Origin: Actinoplanes sp. SE50/110
Lineage (GTDB): Bacteria; Actinomycetota; Actinomycetes; Mycobacteriales; Micromonosporaceae
Length of the DNA stretch: 64,000 bases
NCBI RefSeq assembly: GCF_900119315.1
Contig: NZ_LT827010.1
Coordinates: 2,506,001-2,570,000 of the forward strand
Direction: 5' to 3'
Under the pieces are notes generated by a model. That model ran no database searches, had not been told where the DNA came from, and was given only the letters and a program-made list of their open reading frames with translations. Shown one piece after another: positions 58,027 through 64,000 of this stretch; the first letter of the stretch is position 1, and every line of letters begins with the position of its first letter. The position numbers and the translations under genes were made by a program.

Positions 58027-59025
58027 GTGGTCTTCAAGAAGTTGCTGGGCGCCATGGGAGTCGGTGGGCCGAGCGTCGACACCGTGCTGGCCAACCCGAG
58101 CACCTACCCGGGTGCTCCGCTGACCGGTCAGGTCAACCTGACCGGCGGCACCCAGGTCGCCGACATCGAGCACATCACCCTGGCCCTGGTCACCCGGATG
58201 GAGGTGGAGGGCGGCGGCCACGACTACTCGACCACCGGCGACTTCTACCGGCTGACCGTGTCCGGCCCGACCCGGATCCACCCGGGTCAGCAGATGTCCA
58301 TCCCGTTCCGCATCGACATGCCGTGGGAGACGCCGATCACCACGGCGTACGGGCAGCCGCTGCGCGGCATGGTGATGGGTGTGCGCACCGAGGTGTCGAT
58401 CGCCCGGGCGCTGGACAAGGGTGATCTCGACCCGGTCTACGTGCACCCGCTGCCGATCCACCAGAAGATTCTGGACGCCTTCGGTCAGCTGGGCTTCCGC
58501 TTCAAGTCCGCCGACCTGGAGTACGGGCAGATCTACGGCGTCCACCAGACCCTGCCGTTCTACCAGGAGATCGAGTACTGGCCGGCCGCGCAGTACGCGC
58601 ACGCGGTGAACGAGGTCGAGCTGACGTTCGTGACCAGCCCGCACGCGGTCGAGGTGGTCCTGGAGTTCGACAAGCGGGGTGGGCTGTTCCACTCCGGTCA
58701 CGACACCTACGGGCGGTACACCGTCTCCCACCACGACGCGGAGACCACCGACTGGCGCTCGGTCGTGGACGGCTGGGTGCGCCAGGCGGTCGACAAGCAC
58801 CGGTCCCGGCCGGGCTACGGCGGGCATGCGGCCTACGGCGCTCCCGGCTACCCGCCGCCCCCGCCCGGCTACGGGCACCACGGCGGCCACCACGGACACC
58901 ACGGCCACTACCACCACGGGAGTGGGATGGGCGGGTCCGTCCTGGGCGCGGTCGGCGGTCTGGCGGCCGGTTTCGTGATCGGCGAGGCGGTCGAGGAGAT
59001 CTTCGACTTCGGTGACGACGACTGA
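58027..59025 (+). CDS. Sporulation-control protein Spo0M
   Basis: A 332-residue protein. AGGAGAG precedes GTG 58027. Residues 1-235 are the arrestin-like Spo0M fold: FKKLLGAMGVGGPSVDTVL, PGAPLTGQVNLTGG, THWETPITTAYGQPLRGM-type segment (here MPWETPITTAYG) and LEFDKRGGLFHSG. The C-terminal 80 residues are a Gly/Pro/His-rich tail with a cluster of about ten His (GHHGGHHGHHGHYHHG) and a Gly-rich hydrophobic end. In Bacillus Spo0M affects sporulation and motility; its role in actinomycetes is unclear. Confidence 0.88.
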   Translation: MVFKKLLGAMGVGGPSVDTVLANPSTYPGAPLTGQVNLTGGTQVADIEHITLALVTRMEVEGGGHDYSTTGDFYRLTVSGPTRIHPGQQMSIPFRIDMPWETPITTAYGQPLRGMVMGVRTEVSIARALDKGDLDPVYVHPLPIHQKILDAFGQLGFRFKSADLEYGQIYGVHQTLPFYQEIEYWPAAQYAHAVNEVELTFVTSPHAVEVVLEFDKRGGLFHSGHDTYGRYTVSHHDAETTDWRSVVDGWVRQAVDKHRSRPGYGGHAAYGAPGYPPPPPGYGHHGGHHGHHGHYHHGSGMGGSVLGAVGGLAAGFVIGEAVEEIFDFGDDD

Positions 59026-59040
59026 CCTGGTCGCAGCGGT

Positions 59041-59076
59041 AAAGGGCGGGAGCGTGGCGATGCTCCCGCCCTTTTT
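59041..59076 (+). terminator. Rho-independent terminator after Spo0M
   Basis: AAAGGGCGGGAGC pairs with GCTCCCGCCCTTT (13 bp, 8-base loop), ending in a T5 run, 15 bases after the Spo0M stop. It is the most canonical terminator of the window. Confidence 0.9.
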
Positions 59077-59085
59077 CGTGACCCA

Positions 59086-59128
59086 TTTCCCACTCACCCT
59101 ATGGGAAAAGTATGTGACCTGGGTCACA
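59086..59128. promoter_or_regulatory. Two inverted repeats upstream of the sulfur operon promoter
   Basis: TTTCCCA-n9-TGGGAAA (59086-59108) and TGTGACC-tg-GGTCACA (59113-59128) lie side by side directly upstream of the -35 box at 59135. Both are perfect 7-bp arms, suitable for a dimeric regulator of the sulfonate operon. Confidence 0.5.
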
Positions 59129-59134
59129 AAGTAG

Positions 59135-59163
59135 CTGACTGCGCGTCGCCGGCCGTTTACGTT
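59135..59163 (+). promoter_or_regulatory. Promoter of leader peptide and sulfonate operon
   Basis: CTGACT (59135-59140) and TACGTT (59158-59163) are 17 bases apart. The expected start of transcription is at or next to the leader ATG at 59171, so the leader peptide would be leaderless. Confidence 0.5.
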
Positions 59164-59170
59164 CCTAGGC

Positions 59171-59242
59171 ATGAACCGGAGCAAGCGCCTCACCAGGCGA
59201 CGCTTCGTCGACTACCTCCAGGTGTGCACCTGCGCCTGTTGA
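59171..59242 (+). CDS. Cys-rich regulatory leader peptide
   Basis: A 23-codon frame, MNRSKRLTRRRFVDYLQV followed by CTCAC and a stop. The RLTRRRxVDxLxV core and three cysteine codons just before the stop match the putative leader peptides found upstream of sulfur-assimilation operons in actinobacteria, where ribosome stalling at Cys codons reports cysteine shortage. A -10 box 7 bases upstream makes a leaderless start likely. The gap from its stop to the binding-protein start (59243-59403) contains a terminator-like hairpin. Confidence 0.75.
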   Translation: MNRSKRLTRRRFVDYLQVCTCAC

Positions 59243-59343
59243 GGCTCTGACGGCGAAGCCCCCAGCCGCCGCCCGAAGCCGGCCGCAGCAACCGCGTACT
59301 GAAGCGCGGGATGTCGCTGTAGGTCTTCCGCAACGAATCTGCG

Positions 59344-59366
59344 GCGACCGCCACCCGCGGTCGCTT
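59344..59366 (+). terminator. Candidate attenuator hairpin upstream of the sulfonate operon
   Basis: GCGACCGC-cAccc-GCGGTCGC, an 8-bp perfect stem with a 5-base loop followed by TT, lies between the leader peptide and the binding-protein gene. It could end transcription or hide the downstream region when the leader is translated without stalling. Confidence 0.4.
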
Positions 59367-59403
59367 GATGAATGCTGCCCCCACGCAAATAGGAGTCTTT
59401 ATC

Positions 59404-60426
59404 ATGACAACTCGCCGTAACGCACTCGCCGGCCTGCTCGGCGGCGCCTTTCTGACCGCCACCGGAGTCGCGGCATGCGGTTCGAGCGGGGGGTCGGCCT
59501 CCGGCAGCCAGGTCAAGGAACTGCGATATCAGGGCAACGTGGGCCAGGTGACGCTGCCCGAACTCGCCGCCGACCTGGGCTATCTCGGCGACGTGAAACT
59601 CAAGTGGATCGGCAACACGATCAGCGGCCCGCAGGACATCCAGGCCGCCACCACCGGCGACGTCGACTTCGGCGGCGCCTTCAACGGCGCCATCGTGAAA
59701 CTGGCCGCGAACGGCGCGCCGATCACCGCGGTGATCGGCTACTACGGCGTCGACAAGGACACCTACACCGGCTACTACGTGCTCGACGGCAGCCCGATCA
59801 AGACCGCCCGCGACCTGATCGGCAAGAAGATCGGCGTCAACACCCTCGGGGCGCACCACGAAGCGGTGATCAAGACCTATCTCGCCAAGAACAACCTGAC
59901 CGACGCCGAGATCAAGCAGGTCGAGCTGATCGTGGTGCCGCCGGTCAACACCGAGCAGTCGGTGCGGCAGAGCCAGATCGACGCCGGTGCGCTCGGTGGC
60001 GTGCTGCGCGACAAGGCGCTCACCCGCGGCGGCATCCACCCGCTGTTCACCGACTTCGAGCTGCTCGGCAAATTCACCGCGGGCAGCTACATCTTCCGCA
60101 ACGACTTCCTCAAGAAGAACCCGGACACGGTCAAGACCTTCGTCACGGGCGTGGGCAAGGCCATCGAATGGGCCCGGAGCACCCCCAAGGACCAGGTCAT
60201 CGCCAAGTTCCAGGAGATCGTCGGCAAGCGCGGCCGCAACGAGGACAACTCGGCGCTGCAGTTCTTCAAGAGCTACGGCGTGGCCGGCACCGCCGGCGCG
60301 ATCACCGACACCGAATTCCAGACCTGGATCGACTGGCTGTCCCGCGCCGGTGAGCTGAAGAAGAGCATCAAGCCCGCCGACATCTACACCAACAGGTACA
60401 ACGGTAACGCGGGCGGTGCCGCATGA
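59404..60426 (+). CDS. ABC transporter substrate-binding lipoprotein (aliphatic sulfonate type)
   Basis: A 340-residue protein; ATG 59404 follows AGGAG. The signal peptide has a twin-Arg start and lipobox (TGVAAC). The mature part is the SsuA/NMT1 fold: GNVGQVTLPELAADLGYL, then GPQDIQAATTGDVDFGGAFNGAIVKLA, GYYVLDGSPIKTARDLIGKKIGVNT and FTAGSYIFRNDFLKKNPDTVK. It is the first gene of the operon after the leader peptide and overlaps the ATPase by four bases. Ligand: a sulfonate or related sulfur compound, inferred from the TauD and NtaA/DszA-type genes. Confidence 0.88.
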   Translation: MTTRRNALAGLLGGAFLTATGVAACGSSGGSASGSQVKELRYQGNVGQVTLPELAADLGYLGDVKLKWIGNTISGPQDIQAATTGDVDFGGAFNGAIVKLAANGAPITAVIGYYGVDKDTYTGYYVLDGSPIKTARDLIGKKIGVNTLGAHHEAVIKTYLAKNNLTDAEIKQVELIVVPPVNTEQSVRQSQIDAGALGGVLRDKALTRGGIHPLFTDFELLGKFTAGSYIFRNDFLKKNPDTVKTFVTGVGKAIEWARSTPKDQVIAKFQEIVGKRGRNEDNSALQFFKSYGVAGTAGAITDTEFQTWIDWLSRAGELKKSIKPADIYTNRYNGNAGGAA

Positions 60427-61226
60427 CCGCGAAAATCGTCTTCGAGAACGTCGGCAAGACCTTCCGGGCCCGCGGCACCACGGTCACCGCGCTGCAGGAC
60501 ATCAACCTCCAGGTCCAGGACGGCGAATTCCTGGTCATCGTCGGCCCCAGCGGCTGCGGCAAATCCACCCTGCTCGACCTGCTCGGCGGCCTCGCCGAAC
60601 CGACCAGCGGCCGGATCCTGGTCGACGGCAAGCCGGTCACCGGCCCCGGCCTGGACCGCGGCGTGGTGTTCCAGCAGTACGCGCTGCTGCCGTGGCGGAC
60701 CGCCCAGGGCAACGTCGAATTCGGACTCGAGGCCAAGAACGTGCCGCGCAGGGAGCGCGCGTCCCGGGCCCGCGAATACCTCGACCTGGTCGGCCTGACC
60801 GGCTTCCACGACCGCTACCCGCACGAGCTCTCCGGCGGCATGAAGCAGCGCGTCGCGATCGCCCGCAGCCTCGCCTTCGACCCCGACGTGCTGCTCATGG
60901 ACGAGCCGTTCGCCGCCCTCGACGCGCAGACCCGCGACGGCCTGCAGGACGAGTTGCTCAAGATCTGGGAGAAGACCGGCAAGACCGTCGTGTTCATCAC
61001 CCACGGCATCGAGGAAGCGGTCTACCTCGGTCAGCGCGTCGCCGTGCTCACCTCCCGGCCGGGCCGGATCAAGGACGTCGTCGAGGTGCCGATCCAGGCC
61101 CGCTCGGCCACCGAGGACCTGCGCTCGGACCCGCAGTTCGCGCACTACCGCCACGAGATCTGGAGCCTGCTGCGCGACGAGGTCAGCAAGGCCCGCACCG
61201 AGGAACTGGAGGCCACCCGTGTCTAG
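60423..61226 (+). CDS. ssuB: ABC transporter ATP-binding protein (SsuB-like)
   Basis: A 267-residue ATPase: Walker A GPSGCGKST, Q-loop VFQQYALLPW, signature LSGGMKQR, Walker B LLMDEPFAALD, H-loop ITHGIEEAVYLG. All features match the nitrate/sulfonate/taurine ATPases. The ATG overlaps the binding-protein stop (ATGA) and the end overlaps the permease by eight bases. Confidence 0.9.
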   Translation: MTAKIVFENVGKTFRARGTTVTALQDINLQVQDGEFLVIVGPSGCGKSTLLDLLGGLAEPTSGRILVDGKPVTGPGLDRGVVFQQYALLPWRTAQGNVEFGLEAKNVPRRERASRAREYLDLVGLTGFHDRYPHELSGGMKQRVAIARSLAFDPDVLLMDEPFAALDAQTRDGLQDELLKIWEKTGKTVVFITHGIEEAVYLGQRVAVLTSRPGRIKDVVEVPIQARSATEDLRSDPQFAHYRHEIWSLLRDEVSKARTEELEATRV

Positions 61227-62049
61227 CTCCACCCTCATCTTCCCGTCTGCCGCGACCTCGGCGGTCACCGCGCCGCCGGTCGGCCGGCGGGTGGTGCGGC
61301 TGCTGTCCAGCGTGGTCACGCGTACCGCCGCCATCGTCGTTCTCGCCCTGATCTGGGAGATCTCTCCCCGGCTGGGCCTGGTCGACCGGACGTTCCTGCC
61401 GCCGCTCTCCGAGGTCTTGGTCGCCTGGTGGGACCTGGTCAAATCGGGCGAACTGCTGGAGCACACGGAGGCCAGCCTCACCCGCTCGCTGGCCGGATTC
61501 GGTCTGGCGATCGTCATCTCGATCCCGCTGGGACTGCTGATCGGCTGGTACAAACCGGTCGCCAACCTGCTGACCCCGCTGCTCGAAGTCTTCCGCAACA
61601 CCGCCGCCCTGGCGATCCTGCCGGTCTTCGTGCTGATCCTCGGCCTCGGCGAAACCTCCAAGATCGCGATCATCGTGTACGCGTGCGCCTGGCCGATCCT
61701 GCTCAACACCGTCAGCGGCGTCCGCACCGTCGACCCGCTGCTGATCAAATCGGCCCGGTCGCTCGGCCTCGGCCCGGCCCGTCTATTCCAGAAGGTGATC
61801 CTGCCGGCCGCGGTGCCCACCATCTTCACCGGGATCCGACTGGCCGGCGCCTACTCGATCCTCATTCTGATCGCCGCGGAAATGGTCGGCGCCAAAGCCG
61901 GACTCGGCTACCTCATCAACTACGCGCAATACAACTTCGCGGTACCCGACATGTACGCCGGAATCATCACCATCTCCGGCATCGGCCTGATCGTGAACCA
62001 GATCCTCATCCTCATCGAGCGCCGCTTCTCCACCTGGCGCACGTCCTAA
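61219..62049 (+). CDS. ssuC: ABC transporter permease (SsuC-like)
   Basis: A 276-residue permease with six membrane segments and the coupling loop ARSLGLGPARLFQKVILPAAVPTIFTG. GTG 61219 overlaps the ATPase end. Only one permease is present, so the channel is a homodimer, in contrast to the importer at 28187-31494. A 16-base gap separates it from the TauD-family gene. Confidence 0.9.
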   Translation: MSSSTLIFPSAATSAVTAPPVGRRVVRLLSSVVTRTAAIVVLALIWEISPRLGLVDRTFLPPLSEVLVAWWDLVKSGELLEHTEASLTRSLAGFGLAIVISIPLGLLIGWYKPVANLLTPLLEVFRNTAALAILPVFVLILGLGETSKIAIIVYACAWPILLNTVSGVRTVDPLLIKSARSLGLGPARLFQKVILPAAVPTIFTGIRLAGAYSILILIAAEMVGAKAGLGYLINYAQYNFAVPDMYAGIITISGIGLIVNQILILIERRFSTWRTS

Positions 62050-62065
62050 GAAAGGGGCTTCGACA

Positions 62066-62962
62066 ATGAGCATCGACATCACCCGGATCGGTGGCCGGAT
62101 CGGCGCCTCGATCACCGGCATCGACCTGAAGCAGCCGGTCGCCCAGGACGACGCCCGCGCCATCCACGAGGCCCTCGTCGCGCACAAGGTCCTGGTCTTC
62201 CGCGACCAGCACCTCGACGACGAGCAGCACCAGCGCTTCGCCGCCCTGTTCGGCGACCTGACCCTGGCCCACCCGACCGTCCCGTCCGTCGACGGCCAGG
62301 CCAACGTCCTCGAAGTCGCCGGCGGCCCCGGTGCCCGCGCCAACGCCTGGCACACCGACGTCACCTTCGTCGTCGCCCCGCCCAAGGCCACCACGCTGCG
62401 CAGCCTCGTCATCCCGGAACACGGCGGCGACACGCTGTTCGCCAACACCGCCGCCGCCTACGCCGACCTGCCCGAACACCTGCGCGTACTGGCCGACCGG
62501 CTGTGGGCCGAACACTCCAACGAGTACGACTACGCCGAGCACCCGCAGTTCCGCTCCACCGAGGTGGAGAAGTACCACGAGGTGTTCGTCTCCACCCGGT
62601 ACCGCACCGCCCACCCGGTCGTGCGGGTCAACCCCGACTCGGGCGTGCCGAACCTGTTCATCGGCAACTTCGTCACCGGCATCATCGGCCTGTCCCGCAC
62701 CGAGGCCCGCGACATCCTGCGCCTGCTGCAGCACTACGTGACCCGCCCGGAGAACACGCTGCGCCACAAGTGGCAGGTCGGCGACCTGGTCGTCTGGGAC
62801 AACCGGAGCACCCAGCACTACGCCGCCGACGACTACGGCGACCTCGCCCGCAAACTGCACCGGGTCACCGTCGCCGGCGACGTGCCGGTCGGCGTCGACG
62901 GCACCAAGAGCTACATCCTCGAAGGCGACGAGGCCACCCACTACACGCCGAAGGTGCAGTGA
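62066..62962 (+). CDS. TauD/TfdA family Fe(II)/2-oxoglutarate-dependent dioxygenase
   Basis: A 298-residue protein with the complete facial triad: H96 and D98 (NAWHTDVTF) and H251 (STQHYAADDYGD), plus the 2-oxoglutarate arginine R266 (KLHRVTV). It cleaves the C-S bond of taurine or an alkyl sulfonate/sulfate to release sulfite, by family. It lies between the sulfonate permease and a flavin monooxygenase; its stop overlaps the next ATG (TGATG). Exact substrate unknown. Confidence 0.9.
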   Translation: MSIDITRIGGRIGASITGIDLKQPVAQDDARAIHEALVAHKVLVFRDQHLDDEQHQRFAALFGDLTLAHPTVPSVDGQANVLEVAGGPGARANAWHTDVTFVVAPPKATTLRSLVIPEHGGDTLFANTAAAYADLPEHLRVLADRLWAEHSNEYDYAEHPQFRSTEVEKYHEVFVSTRYRTAHPVVRVNPDSGVPNLFIGNFVTGIIGLSRTEARDILRLLQHYVTRPENTLRHKWQVGDLVVWDNRSTQHYAADDYGDLARKLHRVTVAGDVPVGVDGTKSYILEGDEATHYTPKVQ

Positions 62963-64000
62963 TGACCGTCCCGCGCAGACTCCACCTCAACGCGTTCCTG
63001 ATGAGCGTCGGCCACCACGAGGCCGCCTGGCGCCTCCCGGAAACCGACCCGCACGCCGACATCGACGTCGAGCACTTCAAGAACCTGGCCCGGATCGCCG
63101 AACGCGGCAAACTCGACTCGGTCTTCCTCGCCGACGGCCCCGTCCTGTGGAACCAGGTCGGCCGCCGCCCCTCCGGCGTCCTGGAACCCACCGTCCTGCT
63201 CACCGCGCTCGCCGGCGCCACCGAGCGGATCGGGCTCATCGCCACCGCGTCCACCACGTACAACGAGCCGTACAACCTGGCCCGGCGCTTCGCCTCCCTG
63301 GACATCATCAGCGGTGGCCGGGCCGGCTGGAACATCGTCACCACCGCCGACCTCGACGCGGCCCGCAACTTCAACCTCGACCACCTGCCCGCCCACCGGG
63401 AGCGGTACGAGCGCGCCGCCGAATTCGTGGACGTGTCCCTGAAACTGTGGGACTCGTGGGCCGACGACGCGGTGCTCGCCGACAAGGAGAACGGGGTCTG
63501 GGGCGACGCCGACAAGATCTACCCGGCGGCGCACGAGGGCCACTTCTACAAGGTGGCCGGGGCGCTCAACGTGCCGCGGTCCGCGCAGGGACACCCGGTG
63601 CTGGTCCAGGCCGGATCGTCGGAGAGCGGGCGCACCTTCGCCGCGAAGTACGCCGAAGCGGTGTTCACCGCGCACCAGACCCTCGCCGACGCCCAGGAGT
63701 TCTACGACGACCTCAAGCGCCGCGCCGCCGAATTCGGCCGCGACCCGGACCACATCAAGATCCTCCCGGGCATCGTCCCGGTCATCGCGGCCACCTCGGC
63801 CGAGGCGCAGGCCAAAGAGGCCGAACTGAACCGCCTGATCAAGCCGGAATACGCGCTGCCGCAACTCGCCGGCCTGCTCGGGGTGCCGGTCGCAAGCCTG
63901 CGGCTCGACGAACAACTGCCCGCCGAACTGCCCGACGAGGACGAGATCGAAGGCGCCAAGAGCCGGCGGACGCTGGTCGTCAACCTGGGACGCCGGGAGA
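62962..64000 (+). CDS. FMN-dependent monooxygenase, NtaA/SnaA/DszA family (partial)
   Basis: The frame runs off the right edge; 346 codons are visible of an expected 440-450. It is a luciferase-like flavin monooxygenase of the NtaA/SnaA/DszA group: LNAFLMSVGHHEAAWR, VFLADGPVLWNQ, IGLIATASTTYNEPYNLARRFASLD, GRAGWNIVTT, PVLVQAGSSESGRTFAAKYAEAVFT. Members oxidise sulfones, chelators or sulfonates with reduced FMN from a separate reductase. ATG 62962 overlaps the TauD-family stop, so it is co-translated. Context points to organosulfur use. Confidence 0.9.
   Translation, partial: MTVPRRLHLNAFLMSVGHHEAAWRLPETDPHADIDVEHFKNLARIAERGKLDSVFLADGPVLWNQVGRRPSGVLEPTVLLTALAGATERIGLIATASTTYNEPYNLARRFASLDIISGGRAGWNIVTTADLDAARNFNLDHLPAHRERYERAAEFVDVSLKLWDSWADDAVLADKENGVWGDADKIYPAAHEGHFYKVAGALNVPRSAQGHPVLVQAGSSESGRTFAAKYAEAVFTAHQTLADAQEFYDDLKRRAAEFGRDPDHIKILPGIVPVIAATSAEAQAKEAELNRLIKPEYALPQLAGLLGVPVASLRLDEQLPAELPDEDEIEGAKSRRTLVVNLGRRE

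Overview
The window is GC-rich bacterial DNA whose genes have the codon usage and family content of an actinomycete: DUF3040, DUF2510, DUF3152, DUF574 methyltransferase, Spo0M and Excalibur proteins, several GTG starts, and a fused PcaL. My inference is a member of the Micromonosporaceae, Actinoplanes-like; this rests on family content only. About 55 intact genes, four broken genes and many intergenic hairpins are supported. No tRNA, rRNA, CRISPR array or insertion sequence is visible.

Layout. 1-1924: end of a MacB/FtsX-type permease and small envelope or hypothetical proteins. 2044-5914: an M20 peptidase divergent from a coupled GNAT, SIS, N-acylamino-acid racemase operon. This matches the logic of the N-succinyl route that turns D-amino acids into L-amino acids. 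5983-19230: large signalling or structural proteins: a Pro-rich membrane protein, an NB-ARC/WD40 STAND protein, a class III aminotransferase, and an 1802-residue membrane-anchored protein with a caspase-like head lacking the catalytic His and Cys and a YVTN-type beta-propeller tail. 19406-28146: secreted beta-helix protein, class F sortase pair, DrrAB-type ABC exporter with PadR regulator, and a secreted tripeptidyl aminopeptidase. 28187-32369: a sulfonate/nitrate/taurine-type ABC importer with two permeases, divergent from an IclR regulator. 32574-36872: DUF4153/4173 membrane protein, DUF3152 lipoprotein and a radical SAM enzyme.

36892-38104 is a gene graveyard holding a GGDEF fragment, a dehydrogenase with a large internal deletion and a frameshifted nucleotidyltransferase-like toxin. 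40626-46294 is the 4-hydroxybenzoate/protocatechuate branch of the beta-ketoadipate pathway: pobA, an IclR regulator, and pcaH-pcaG-pcaB-pcaL. Two near-identical 15-bp inverted repeats mark the likely regulator sites. Beyond it lie a Tat-exported phospholipase C, a DUF2087 regulator, an MFS gene broken by a small inversion, a hemerythrin protein, a LuxR-type regulator, a DUF574 methyltransferase interrupted by an in-frame TGA, and a PAS-histidine kinase-receiver hybrid.

56594-59025 carries malate dehydrogenase, a cupin and Spo0M. From 59171 to the right edge lies a sulfur-scavenging operon: a 23-residue Cys-rich leader peptide, sulfonate-type ABC transporter (binding protein, ATPase, permease), a TauD-family dioxygenase and an NtaA/DszA-type flavin monooxygenase cut by the window edge.

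The best leads are the pseudo-caspase/propeller protein near an NB-ARC/WD40 protein, the putative leaderless Cys-attenuator, the paired pob/pca operators, and the D-to-L amino acid cluster with its HTH-less SIS protein.
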